From the NCBI GenBank assembly GCA_024710005.1, contig JANJVQ010000036.1, forward strand, positions 1 to 64,000: 64,000 bases of DNA, written 5' to 3'. Below are positions 9,429 through 19,136 of this stretch, in pieces; position 1 is the stretch's first letter, and every line of letters starts with the position of its first letter. This DNA is from Paludibacter sp. (GTDB lineage Bacteria; Bacteroidota; Bacteroidia; Bacteroidales; Paludibacteraceae). A program made the position numbers and the translations under genes. The notes beneath the pieces were generated by a model. The model did no database searches and was not told the DNA's origin. It was given only the letters and a program-made list of their open reading frames with translations.

Positions 9429-12400
9429 TTATAATCCGACTTTTATTCCTGCTGTTATGGTACGGGCCTGTGGATAATTACCGTGATCGACTCCCATGTA
9501 CAGGTTGTTTGACTCTGAACCCACGTTACGGCCTACTTCAGGGTCGAAACCGTTGTATTTTGTAAATGTCAGCAGGTTATATGCACCCACATAAACGGTT
9601 AGCTGATCTAATTTCAGGGCCTTACAAACCTGTTGTGGTACATTATAATTCAATTGTACATTTTTCAACCGCAGATAGGACCCGTCTTTCACATAGAAAT
9701 CAGAAGCCCTGAAATTCCGGGGGCGGTCAGCTGCATCCAGATCAGGAACAGTACCATTAGGATTGGCCGGGAAGAATGACCTGTTAGCAACATAAGATCC
9801 TGCCCAGTGGTTCGATCTGATATTGGCATAAACATTCCCCGTACCGTGTGCTGAATTCAAATAGTACTCCATCACGTTGAAAATATCATTACCTGTTTGT
9901 CCCTGAAAGAACAAATTCAAATCAAAATTAGCATAGGACACTGATACCGGGATACCAAATACAAAATCAGGATGGGGTGAGCCCAGGAAAGTCCTGTCTT
10001 CGGCTGTAATACGACCATCGTTGTTCAAATCCTTGAATCGAAAATCACCGGGAAAAGTCAACCCGTCATTTTGTGCGCTGGCCTGTACTTCTTCAATCGT
10101 GTTAAATATACCATCGGTCACGTATCCATAGAAATTACCGATAGGACGATTGACTTCTGTTTTTGTTACAAAATCCAGTATTCTGTCTTCTTCCAGATAA
10201 GCTCCCCAAACCGGCTCATTTCCTGAGCCCAGACTAACAACATTATTTTGAATGTAGGACACATTAAATCCGACATCAAATTTAAGTTTATTGATTCTTT
10301 CCCTGTAATTCACCTGAAGTTCGATACCCCTGTTACGAACCGACCCGGCGTTAATCATCGGAGCATCTACCAAGCCTGCAGAAGCAACCACCGGTACCCG
10401 CAGCAGCATATCTGTTGTGTACTTGTCAAACAATTCAACCGTTGTGGCCAGTCGGTTTCCAAAGAAATTCATATCCAACCCGATGTTGGTGGATTCGGTT
10501 TTTTCCCATCGAATATCGGGATTGCCAAGCGTAGTTGACGTGGCGCCCGGGTAAACGATATGGTTTCCGGCACCGTATACATAATTAAACTGGTTGTTTA
10601 CCAACGTATACTGAGCATATTCCCCGATGCGGTTATTACCCAGCTGTCCCCAACCTACACGCAGTTTACCCAAACTCAGCCAATCGGCACCTTCCATGAA
10701 TGACTCTCCGGAAAATTTCCAACCCAATGAAACGGAAGGAAAGTAACCCCAACGGTTCGTTGGTGAAAACTTGGAAGAAGCATCCGCCCTGAAATTAAGT
10801 TGTACTAAGTATTTGTCGGCATAACTGTAATTCAACCGGCTTAATAAACCCAGTGCTTTCCAGCGGTATTCAGTTTCACGGGCAAAATCTCCGGTGTATC
10901 CGGCAGATAAATACCAGAAGTTATCCGTATTGGCCGAAGTACCTTTCCGGGTCATATCCTGCACATTAAATTCATATCCCTCGATGGTCTGGCCCAATAC
11001 CCCACTGATGTTGTGCAATTCATTATTCCAGTTAAATGAAAGGATATTGTTTATTTCCCATTTATTGGTTCTTGTCTGATCAATCTCGATGGTGGTAAGA
11101 TCGGTCGGCATCACAAAATTTTCCTCCAGTTTGCCTACTTCGGTAAAACGTTTTCTTGAATAGAAATTAGCATAATTCGACACTTTAAACTGATAGGTTA
11201 AATACTTGTTTATTTTTGCCGTCAGTTCTGTATTAATGTCAATGCGGTTATTGCCTGCATTGTTGTGATTGCGGGCAATTTGTGCTATGGGATGGTCTTC
11301 GGAGTAATATCCTGCTGAATTATAGGTAAACACGAGCGGACTCTGGTGCAGAGAACGTTTCAGCACCCCGTTTTGTCCTTCGGGAACAATATCCCGGTTG
11401 TCATTGGTATAGAGCATATTCGTTTGCATGCTCAGCCATTTCGTAAGGGTATTGGACAAGTTAATCCTGGTCGAAAGACGCTGATAACCTGAAGTCTGGA
11501 CAATACCTCTCTCCTGGTAGTAATTACCGCTGATCATGTATTTGTGTAGTTCATTTCCTCCTGATAATGCCAGGTTATATTGTTGTTTAACCCCGGTTTG
11601 AGTAATGGCATCCCACCAGCTATCCGGCGTGTTTCTTTTAAGTGAGTCGATACGCTGGAACTTACCCGCATCATAAAATAAATCACCTGTGGAGGGATCT
11701 TTTGAATAATACACTTTACCATCGGCTGAGTATGATGTACGACCCTCGACATAGTCGCGCATGACAGCAAAATCCTCAACACCCATCACTTCAATCTTTT
11801 TCCATGGATTAGAGAAACCCACGTATGAGTCAAAGTTTATTTTCAGTTTACCGGCGGTTCCCTTCTTCGTACTAATCAACACCACCCCGTTCGCTCCCCT
11901 GGATCCGTAAATTGAACCTGATGCAGCATCTTTCAAAATTTCTATGTTAGCAATATCGTTGGGATTGATATGCTCAATATCATCAACGATAAATCCATCC
12001 ACTACATACAAAGGATCCGAATCGTTGATCGTTCCCGTTCCGCGGATTTTAATGGTTGTTTTAGCTCCCGGAGCTCCGGTGTTCTGAACAATCTGTACCC
12101 CTGCCGCTTTCCCCTGCAAGGCCTGCACCGAGGATGAAATCGGCAAGCTGCTGATGTCTTCTCCGGTAACTGAAGAAATAGAACCTGTTATGTCACTCTT
12201 CCGCTGTACTCCATACCCGATTACAACCACCTCATCCAGTTCCCTGGTTTTTTCAACTAACTTAATTTGCAGTGTACTATTAGCTGAAGCGGCAACTATT
12301 GTCTGTGCATCATACCCCAGGTAACTGATTTCCAGTGTAGCACCCTGACGAGCCCTGATTGTGAATTCTCCATTAAAATTAGTGGTGACACCGTTCTCTG

Positions 12401-12548
12401 TTCCTTTTTCAAGAATTGCCGCACCAATTAATGGTTCATCTGATTTGCTGTCGACAACAACTCCCGAGATAGTAACCTGAGTCTGTGCTACCAGACCAAG
12501 GCTGAATAAAAACGACATGATTGTCGTGATAATCAATTTGTGCTTCAT
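9429..12548 (-). CDS. susC: SusC/RagA-family TonB-linked outer membrane transporter
   Basis: The 1039-residue protein has a signal peptide, then a carboxypeptidase-regulatory-like domain (SGVVVDSKSDEPLIGAAI) and a TonB box-like segment (DEVVVIGYGVQRKSD). The plug domain carries the SusC signature PLYVVDGF...NPNDIANIEILKDA...YGSRGANGVVLI, followed by a long 22-strand-type barrel ending in GIKVGL. It imports large oligosaccharides through the outer membrane with SusD as lid and TonB energy. A hairpin at 12567-12601 lies between the previous gene and this one, so expression of susCD may be partly separate from the genes upstream. Confidence 0.96.
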   Translation of the reverse strand: MKHKLIITTIMSFLFSLGLVAQTQVTISGVVVDSKSDEPLIGAAILEKGTENGVTTNFNGEFTIRARQGATLEISYLGYDAQTIVAASANSTLQIKLVEKTRELDEVVVIGYGVQRKSDITGSISSVTGEDISSLPISSSVQALQGKAAGVQIVQNTGAPGAKTTIKIRGTGTINDSDPLYVVDGFIVDDIEHINPNDIANIEILKDAASGSIYGSRGANGVVLISTKKGTAGKLKINFDSYVGFSNPWKKIEVMGVEDFAVMRDYVEGRTSYSADGKVYYSKDPSTGDLFYDAGKFQRIDSLKRNTPDSWWDAITQTGVKQQYNLALSGGNELHKYMISGNYYQERGIVQTSGYQRLSTRINLSNTLTKWLSMQTNMLYTNDNRDIVPEGQNGVLKRSLHQSPLVFTYNSAGYYSEDHPIAQIARNHNNAGNNRIDINTELTAKINKYLTYQFKVSNYANFYSRKRFTEVGKLEENFVMPTDLTTIEIDQTRTNKWEINNILSFNWNNELHNISGVLGQTIEGYEFNVQDMTRKGTSANTDNFWYLSAGYTGDFARETEYRWKALGLLSRLNYSYADKYLVQLNFRADASSKFSPTNRWGYFPSVSLGWKFSGESFMEGADWLSLGKLRVGWGQLGNNRIGEYAQYTLVNNQFNYVYGAGNHIVYPGATSTTLGNPDIRWEKTESTNIGLDMNFFGNRLATTVELFDKYTTDMLLRVPVVASAGLVDAPMINAGSVRNRGIELQVNYRERINKLKFDVGFNVSYIQNNVVSLGSGNEPVWGAYLEEDRILDFVTKTEVNRPIGNFYGYVTDGIFNTIEEVQASAQNDGLTFPGDFRFKDLNNDGRITAEDRTFLGSPHPDFVFGIPVSVSYANFDLNLFFQGQTGNDIFNVMEYYLNSAHGTGNVYANIRSNHWAGSYVANRSFFPANPNGTVPDLDAADRPRNFRASDFYVKDGSYLRLKNVQLNYNVPQQVCKALKLDQLTVYVGAYNLLTFTKYNGFDPEVGRNVGSESNNLYMGVDHGNYPQARTITAGIKVGL

Positions 12549-12566
12549 GTATTATGAAAATATTAA

Positions 12567-12601
12567 GTTGAGTGGGCAGTAGGAAATACTGTCCACTCAA
12601 C
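12567..12601 (-). promoter_or_regulatory. Strong intercistronic hairpin before susC
   Basis: A 15-bp stem (12567-12581 with 12587-12601, one mismatch that is a G-T pair in RNA) closes a 5-nt loop. It sits between the stop of the ELWxxDGT gene (12610) and the susC start (12548). There is no clean T run after it on the minus strand, so it may be a leaky terminator, a processing site or an mRNA stabiliser rather than a full terminator. Confidence 0.7.
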
Positions 12602-12609
12602 CGGTAAAA

Positions 12610-14457
12610 TTATTTTACAATTAAAAGATTCCTGTAAATTTCGGCTCCAGCATTAGCCTGAATAGTATATACCCCTGCATTTAAATGTGAAATATCAATC
12701 TTGTTATTTACTGGTGACGCAACACGCAACACCTCTTTTCCGGAAATATCAAGCACGCGTACAATTTCTACCAGTTTATCCGCTTCAAAACTGAAGTAAC
12801 CACTTGCCGGGTTCGGATATAAACCTAAACTTTTAGGCGCTTCACGCGGAGTATTAACAGATGTACTCGGATCGAAAACAGGATCCAGGTTTTCAACATC
12901 TTTCAATGGATCGTAATTAGGTTTGCGATAATGGTATCTGAAAAGCGATGGTATTGCTTTGCTCGTGAAAACCACATCACCACCCATATTTCTGAGAGAA
13001 TGAACAAAATCCTGACCTTCAACCAGGTCCATCACCTTTACAGGAAACTCATCTTTGTCATTTATTCTGAAAAGCTCCCAGGTCTGTGAACCCGCGGGAA
13101 CAGCGTTCTGAGCCCTGAAATACATACTTCCTGAGATAACAATCCCTTCCCATGCAGCGTTATGTCCCACGCCCGGATTCAAGTCTGATTGCATCTTGGT
13201 ACCTTCTGCAGTTCCATCAGTATAGAATAATTCGAGCCCATAATTAACCGGATCTAAAACAGCGGCATCGCCACCAGTTTGTCCTTTCATGAACAGTACA
13301 CCATCAAATTCACAGAATAAATCCGGAAAACCATTCGCAGTACCTGCTGTGGTCGGATTCTTATTTATGTCGAAAACCGTTCTGGTTCCTGCTTCTGTCA
13401 AATCAGTTGCACATAGTTCTTCTCCTAACGTGTCATCGTGTCCCCTGAAATACACTTCCCGGTTATACACCCTGGCCGTGAATACACCACTACCGTTTGG
13501 AACACCGCTGGCATTTACTCCTGTAAACATATCCTTAATCATATAAGTACCCTCAGGAGTACCGTCACTCACCCAGGGCTCTGCACCAAATTCATTCGAA
13601 AAAGCTTTAAAAAACACTTTTTCATTGTAGAAATTTGTTAACCAGTCAATTTGAGCGCCGGCAGTTGCACCTGTGAGCTCGTTCACAATACTGGTGTTGA
13701 TATCTTTGAGCATGATAGTTCCGGCTTCGGTTCCATCTGTCACCCACAACTCCTGACCAAATTGCTGATCTTTGGTATCGGCTTTAAAGAAGACTTTTCT
13801 GGCAACACGGGCAAAATGCAACTCATTGTCACTCGCTGCATGACTACCCGGATGCAGCACCTCACAATCCTTCAAGAGATTCGTACCGGCTTCGGTTCCA
13901 TCCGAAATCCACAACCAACGTTGCACTTTCTCGTTATATGTCTCGCTTTCAAAATCCTGAGCTGCAAAAACAAACTGATTCTCGTTTAACTGGGTAAATC
14001 CTGAAGGATTTGAAGATCCAAAGAAATGTATGTCCTTTACCATATAGGTTCCAGCTTCGGTACCGTCGGAAATCCAGAGTTCGGTACCTGTCTCTGTATC
14101 AGACTGAGCCTGAAATACAACCTTATCATTGAAACGTTGCATCCACGCAACTCCCGAACTGGTGGTGCCCGGAAAAATATCTTTCACCAGCTTGGTTCCG
14201 GCGACTGTTCCGTCGGTCACCCAGAGTTCTTCACCATGTTCGGCATCCTGAGCAGTAAAGAAGGCTTTATAACCCGTTTGTTTACTTCCTGCCACAACCA
14301 GGTTTTTGGCTTTATCAACCGACCGGCTGTCTTCTACTGTCACCGTTACTCCTACTGGAGTCAATATCTCCATACCTTCAGGCAATATTACATCTGCAGC
14401 TTTCACAGGTGTGATAAGCAGGGCAATGATGAACCCTAAAAAAGTTGATTTTTTCAT
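12610..14457 (-). CDS. Secreted ELWxxDGT-repeat protein with T9SS type A sorting domain
   Basis: A signal peptide is followed by about seven to eight repeats of roughly 50-60 residues, each built around ELWVTDGT, TELWISDGT or EPWVSDGT and followed by AGT. They fill residues about 55-510. This repeat is expected to form beta-propeller blades. The last 75 residues (LGLYPNPASG ... LNAGVYTIQA ... NLLIVK) are a T9SS type A C-terminal sorting domain, so the protein should cross the outer membrane by T9SS and be anchored at the surface or released. The gene lies between the beta-helix gene and susC on the same strand. The molecular role is unknown. Surface binding of the locus substrate is a guess from context. 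Confidence 0.88.
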   Translation of the reverse strand: MKKSTFLGFIIALLITPVKAADVILPEGMEILTPVGVTVTVEDSRSVDKAKNLVVAGSKQTGYKAFFTAQDAEHGEELWVTDGTVAGTKLVKDIFPGTTSSGVAWMQRFNDKVVFQAQSDTETGTELWISDGTEAGTYMVKDIHFFGSSNPSGFTQLNENQFVFAAQDFESETYNEKVQRWLWISDGTEAGTNLLKDCEVLHPGSHAASDNELHFARVARKVFFKADTKDQQFGQELWVTDGTEAGTIMLKDINTSIVNELTGATAGAQIDWLTNFYNEKVFFKAFSNEFGAEPWVSDGTPEGTYMIKDMFTGVNASGVPNGSGVFTARVYNREVYFRGHDDTLGEELCATDLTEAGTRTVFDINKNPTTAGTANGFPDLFCEFDGVLFMKGQTGGDAAVLDPVNYGLELFYTDGTAEGTKMQSDLNPGVGHNAAWEGIVISGSMYFRAQNAVPAGSQTWELFRINDKDEFPVKVMDLVEGQDFVHSLRNMGGDVVFTSKAIPSLFRYHYRKPNYDPLKDVENLDPVFDPSTSVNTPREAPKSLGLYPNPASGYFSFEADKLVEIVRVLDISGKEVLRVASPVNNKIDISHLNAGVYTIQANAGAEIYRNLLIVK

Positions 14458-14504
14458 CTTTGTTAATTTTTTATGGATTATTATTAAAACATTTTTTAGT
14501 TCTA

Positions 14505-16157
14505 TTATCTAAATTGATATTTCATGGCTTTACCATTTACTGTTATGATGTAAAGTCCTTTTTCAGATAGTGGGATGAATGAAAGATCATCATTCAGAAT
14601 TTCATTGAAAATTAGAGAGCCGTTTGTATTATAAACAAGTACCCTTTCATTTTTGTTTATGTTCATGAGCCTGATTCCACTCTCCTCGTTTATGATGATG
14701 TATTTATCATTTATTCCATTCTTTACATCCGAAGAAGGAGTAAACTCAAATGCTCCCAAATCTTTAGATGCCCCGTAAATTGAGGTACCCTGAATGTCTG
14801 TTTGCAATACATATTCCACGGGTGAAGCAGGAGCAGGATTGGCAATGGTATTAACCTCATAAGAGTTGACCCCTCCGTTGATGGCCGGAGAGCCTGATGA
14901 AACAGAGAGATAAGGTACTTTGAAAGTTGAACCAATTGGATAACCTGATAAGGTAGTGCTTAAATTCAATGCATCCGGATTCACCGCAACTACTAAATTA
15001 TTCATTGCAGCAGCATTGGTCGTAAAGTCGGTTCCGTTGATGTTGGCACTAATCTTATCAATAATATTATTTCTTCCGTATTCAATTGGCGCAGCCTGAT
15101 TTGCATACACTCCTTCACCAGTCGAACTCATACTGCTTGTAATCAGGTTATTTGCCATGTATGAAACATACCTGAAACCTTCCAACAAAACGGTATTTTT
15201 ATGTGTAGGATCATTCAGATCGTTCTTCATGTAATTGTTGCACATAGTATTGTTTGTCATAACAATCGTTTGTTCCTTGTTATTCACGGAATTACTTCCA
15301 CTGGACAATGCAATTGCAGATCCCAATTGTAATGCTTTACCTCCAGTATTTTCGAGAAAAACACAGTTCTGAACAACAAATGTCGCATCATCATCATCCA
15401 AACGGGTATCTAATTGCTTATTCAAATAGATGGCGCCACCTTTTGATTTTGAATGATTTTTATAAAATGTTGAATTTTTAATCACCGCGTTCGTAGGTCC
15501 ACCAGGCAAATGAGTTGCGCTAAAAGGAATATCGGTGTTAAATAAGTGCCGAACTGTTACAGCTCCTCCATAACCTTCTGCTCCTGTAGACTTACTTGCA
15601 TTCTGATCAAAAAAACATTTGTTTACCGTTATGTTATTTCCACAAAAATAAATTGCCCCCCCCCAGGTAAATACACCGGTTGTAGACTCCGAGATATTAT
15701 TATAAAAATAACATTCTTCAACAGTAAGATTTGTTTTCATACCCATTTTAATGGCAGCACCACCAGTTTCAGCAGTTACATTTATTTTACCGTTTTTAAA
15801 TGCAACCTTACTTATGGTAAGTGTTTTCTCTGACAACTGCATTTCTGTAAACCCATCAATCAATTGTACAGAAGCATTTCCATCGAAAATTGTATTCGCA
15901 GCATCCTCACCAACAATTGTTTGGCTATAAGGTTTAATTACTGCTGTGGAACTAAAAACATAAGTACCTGAAGCAACATGAATCACGGCTCCATCTTCTG
16001 AAACCATGGAAGTTGCTTTTGCTAATGAGGCATAAGGAGATTCTTGTGTTCCTGAGTTAGAATCATCTCCTGTTGTAGAAATGTAAATATCCTGGGCAGC
16101 AAATACGCCGGATATACACAACATCAATAAAGAAAGAATAGTAAATTTTCTCATCAT
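14505..16157 (-). CDS. Secreted right-handed parallel beta-helix protein with T9SS sorting domain
   Basis: The 550-residue protein has a signal peptide, then an opening typical of right-handed beta-helix proteins (DIYISTTGDDSNSGTQESPY, ASLAKAT). Rung-like repeats rich in Asn and Gly follow (GGAIYFCGNNITVNKC, GGAIYLNKQL, VQNCVFLENTGG) to about residue 400. The C-terminus (about 485-550) ends in ...KGLYIITVNGKAMKYQF, a T9SS type A-like sorting domain. Such folds occur in polysaccharide lyases and in non-catalytic surface proteins, and no lyase catalytic set could be recognised, so activity is open. A TACTTTTG element at 16216-16223 (minus strand) may be part of a promoter, but no -33 box matches. 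Two adjacent ATG codons could start it. Confidence 0.82.
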   Translation of the reverse strand: MMRKFTILSLLMLCISGVFAAQDIYISTTGDDSNSGTQESPYASLAKATSMVSEDGAVIHVASGTYVFSSTAVIKPYSQTIVGEDAANTIFDGNASVQLIDGFTEMQLSEKTLTISKVAFKNGKINVTAETGGAAIKMGMKTNLTVEECYFYNNISESTTGVFTWGGAIYFCGNNITVNKCFFDQNASKSTGAEGYGGAVTVRHLFNTDIPFSATHLPGGPTNAVIKNSTFYKNHSKSKGGAIYLNKQLDTRLDDDDATFVVQNCVFLENTGGKALQLGSAIALSSGSNSVNNKEQTIVMTNNTMCNNYMKNDLNDPTHKNTVLLEGFRYVSYMANNLITSSMSSTGEGVYANQAAPIEYGRNNIIDKISANINGTDFTTNAAAMNNLVVAVNPDALNLSTTLSGYPIGSTFKVPYLSVSSGSPAINGGVNSYEVNTIANPAPASPVEYVLQTDIQGTSIYGASKDLGAFEFTPSSDVKNGINDKYIIINEESGIRLMNINKNERVLVYNTNGSLIFNEILNDDLSFIPLSEKGLYIITVNGKAMKYQFR

Positions 16158-16320
16158 TCTGTAAATTTATATGGTTAATAACTTACCCGCTTTTTCACGG
16201 CGGAATATCTGCATACAAAAGTATAGGGATAAGAAAAAACAGACGGGTAATTTTGTACGGGTTTAAAGGAGTTATGTTCCGGAAAAATAAACGGGGATAA
16301 AACTGAAGCAACAAGCTAAC

Positions 16321-18864
16321 TCAGAATATTACTATTTTATTGGTGAATCGTTCATTATCTGAGGTTTCAATTTTCAGAAAATAAAAACCTGTTGCCAAAT
16401 CAGTCACGGGAATAATGGCTGAATTATAAATCTCTTTCATTACTTTTCCTGCCGGAGATATTACCGACAGCTTATGAATATTATCAAAACCGGCAATATT
16501 AATTTCCCTGTTGGATGGAACCGGATACACCCTGTATTTTTTCTCCTCTGGCTCAGTTTTGCTATTGAGAATATCTTGTCCGTTCATAATCGCTTTTACC
16601 TGTGTATTGTCAAGTGCCATGTTAAACAGATATAAATCGTCAAGCAGACCCTGCCAGTTAGCCACACTTTTATCGACTGTATTTTGCCTGTGTTTGCCTA
16701 CATAAAATCCTTGTGTTGAAGATTCAAACGGTTTGGCTGATACCTCGGTATCAAGTTCGCCATTGATGTAAAACCTGAGTTTTGAATCGGCATGGGTACC
16801 AACAATGGCAATGTGCGTCCATTGGTTACGGGGAATTTGACCAATACTTACATTACGACTTCCTCCTATAAAAGTACCAACGTTTAACACATCGCTCCCG
16901 TTTGCACCAGATCCGATACAACTTAACAGATAACGGGTGGAACCTGCGCCGTTATAAGCCTGATGCAGGATGATATGTTCTGCATGGTGACTTACCTCGC
17001 TTTTGTTTTTAACCCACGCGCACACGGTATAGTCACTTGTAGAAGGGTTCAACAATTCAGCACGGGTTATTTCCAGAAAGGTGTCAGGTTCGCCCGACAA
17101 CGTCAACGCGTTGCCATATACGCCAACCGAATCAGTAGAGAAGAAGCTTTCGCTTTGAGTCGTATTCTGAAGTTCAATTTTGTTGACGCTCTTGTCGGTC
17201 AAATCCCCATCAAATGGAAAATGAAAAACGACATTCCCTTCCACCGGCTTTGGAGGTGTATAACTACCCCATGGCCATGGCAGTACTCCTTTTTGCCGGG
17301 CCCATTGCTCCCAGTGTCCGACCATCTCCTGAACAACATCAGGTCGCGATGCGGCAAGGTTATTCATTTCGGTGGGATCAGCCGACAAATCGTATAACTC
17401 CCATTTCAGATGGTCGGTTGGCAAAAACAACCTGACAGGAACAACCTTAGCCACGCATTTCATGTCGCCAATACGTATTCCCCTGTTTGCTTCATGCTCC
17501 CAACAAAGGGTATCGCGATTTAACGACTGATTAGCAAAAGCCGGAACAAGAGACACCCCCTGCATCGGAGTAATTGTTTTACCTCCAAACGATGTTGGAT
17601 ATGTCGAGCCTGAAACTTCAACTAAAGTAGGCATGATATCTATCAGGTGAGCGGGTTGATGACGTAGCTCACCTCTGGCTGATATTCCGGCAGGCCAGTG
17701 AGCAATAAACGAGGTTCGAACCCCGCCTTCATGAATATAATGCTTGTACTCTTTGTAAGGAGTATTTTGAGCATTTGCCCATCCTCCTCCGCAGTGAATG
17801 TACGACATAGCGCCACCGAGTTTCCCTGTTCCACTGTTTCTGCCTAATCCATCAGCCGGACCTTCGGCATTACCTCCATTATCGGAGAGAAAAAGAATGA
17901 GCGTGTTGTCATAAACACCTTTTTCTTTCAGTGTTTTAATCACCTGCCCGATACTCTGATCCATGATATCGACACAGGCGGCATAAGTTGCCATGATAGA
18001 ATCTTGTTGGGCTTGCTGTAATGGAGTAAGTGAACTCCATTTTTTAAAGTTCGGATCATCGGGAGTTAATATATACTTATCATCAATTAAGCCCATCGAC
18101 TTCTGACGGGCATAACGCTCTTTGCGTAATTCACTCCAACCGTTTTTATAGCGACCAATGTATTTATTTACAACTGAATCGGGTGCTGCCAAAGGGAAAT
18201 GTGGAGCATTAAACGGCAAATACAAAAAGAAAGGTTTGCTGTCCTGTATAGCTTCATTTATGTATTTGATTCCCCACTCTGCCCATTTATAGGTTGAATA
18301 CCAATCTTTTCCATCATTGGTACCCCGTATATCAGTTGCAACACCATTGATGTTAATTTTATGAACACCCTTATTGTCGGTTAGGTAGTAAAATCCTGAG
18401 CCCTCATAACTACGATCAAATCCACGGGCAGTCGGAATTGTTGTCGGTTTATTCCCCACATGCCATTTGCCGCTATGCGCGGTGTAGTATCCGGCACGCT
18501 TGAGTACTTCTGCAAAGGTTATCGCATTATCAGACAGGAACCCCTGATAACTATTTGATCCTTCAAGTGAGTATGTCGTTCCTGCCATCCAGCCCATACC
18601 TGCCTGATGTGGATACAGGCCGGTCAATAGAGATGCACGTGTCGGGCAGCTTCTTGCAGCGTTGTAAAACTGAGTAAACCTGAGTCCATTGGCTGCTAAT
18701 CCATCCAGATTCGGGGTATTAATTTCACTCCCGAAACAACCCAAATCAGCGTATCCCATATCATCAGCAAGAATTACGATTATGTTGGGTTTTGGGGCTT
18801 GAGCAGCAACCTGAAACGTGCATGCCAGCGATGTAAAAATAAGAAGATCACGATTTCTTTTCAT
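16321..18864 (-). CDS. Secreted S1-family sulfatase with LamG domain and T9SS sorting domain
   Basis: This 847-residue protein has a signal peptide, then a sulfatase domain (about 25-510). The metal-binding pair Asp34-Asp35 (ILADDMG) and the active-site motif CPTRA with Cys73 (to become formylglycine) are present, as are HSGKWHVG and LFLSDNGGN. Residues about 545-745 form a LamG/concanavalin-like domain, and about 780-847 a T9SS type A sorting domain (YRVYPVPSNREINIAG ... GFYFLKIE). It removes sulfate esters, probably from a glycan at the cell surface. Because the active residue is Cys, a maturase (anSME type) is needed and is not in this window. It is the first gene of the minus-strand part of the locus. 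A TAACTTTG element lies at 18910-18917 on the minus strand. Confidence 0.93.
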   Translation of the reverse strand: MKRNRDLLIFTSLACTFQVAAQAPKPNIIVILADDMGYADLGCFGSEINTPNLDGLAANGLRFTQFYNAARSCPTRASLLTGLYPHQAGMGWMAGTTYSLEGSNSYQGFLSDNAITFAEVLKRAGYYTAHSGKWHVGNKPTTIPTARGFDRSYEGSGFYYLTDNKGVHKININGVATDIRGTNDGKDWYSTYKWAEWGIKYINEAIQDSKPFFLYLPFNAPHFPLAAPDSVVNKYIGRYKNGWSELRKERYARQKSMGLIDDKYILTPDDPNFKKWSSLTPLQQAQQDSIMATYAACVDIMDQSIGQVIKTLKEKGVYDNTLILFLSDNGGNAEGPADGLGRNSGTGKLGGAMSYIHCGGGWANAQNTPYKEYKHYIHEGGVRTSFIAHWPAGISARGELRHQPAHLIDIMPTLVEVSGSTYPTSFGGKTITPMQGVSLVPAFANQSLNRDTLCWEHEANRGIRIGDMKCVAKVVPVRLFLPTDHLKWELYDLSADPTEMNNLAASRPDVVQEMVGHWEQWARQKGVLPWPWGSYTPPKPVEGNVVFHFPFDGDLTDKSVNKIELQNTTQSESFFSTDSVGVYGNALTLSGEPDTFLEITRAELLNPSTSDYTVCAWVKNKSEVSHHAEHIILHQAYNGAGSTRYLLSCIGSGANGSDVLNVGTFIGGSRNVSIGQIPRNQWTHIAIVGTHADSKLRFYINGELDTEVSAKPFESSTQGFYVGKHRQNTVDKSVANWQGLLDDLYLFNMALDNTQVKAIMNGQDILNSKTEPEEKKYRVYPVPSNREINIAGFDNIHKLSVISPAGKVMKEIYNSAIIPVTDLATGFYFLKIETSDNERFTNKIVIF

Positions 18865-19070
18865 ATACTTAAATTTTATTCTTTCAGATTTTCAGGGAAA
18901 CTCAACGAACAAAGTTATAACTTTTTTCTATTTTGGATTAAACGTGTATTGAAAGAATTCAACTGACAAAATTATCAATTTAACCTACAAGCTTCTTCTA
19001 CAAATGATATCATAAGTTTTAAGGTGAAATGAATCAAAACATTCGTCGTATATAACCGAACAAAATTACT

Positions 19071-19101
19071 TTTGCCAATTCGTGGCTGATGATTACTTTT
19101 G
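19071..19101 (+). promoter_or_regulatory. Bacteroidota-type promoter for the divergent GH43 gene
   Basis: TTTG at 19071-19074, a 19-nt spacer and TACTTTTG at 19094-19101 match the -33/-7 consensus exactly. The start codon is at 19137. The -33 box itself is the end of another TACTTTTG (19067-19074). Confidence 0.7.
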
Positions 19102-19132
19102 CTCTGAATAATTTCATAAACTAAAAGTAATC
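19091..19132 (+). promoter_or_regulatory. Inverted repeat overlapping the -7 box and leader of the GH43 gene
   Basis: GATTACTTTT at 19091-19100 is repeated as its reverse complement at 19123-19132, four bases before the start codon. Another direct copy of ATTACTTTT lies at 19065-19073. This could be an operator for the locus regulator or a leader hairpin. Confidence 0.45.
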
Positions 19133-19136
19133 GGTC

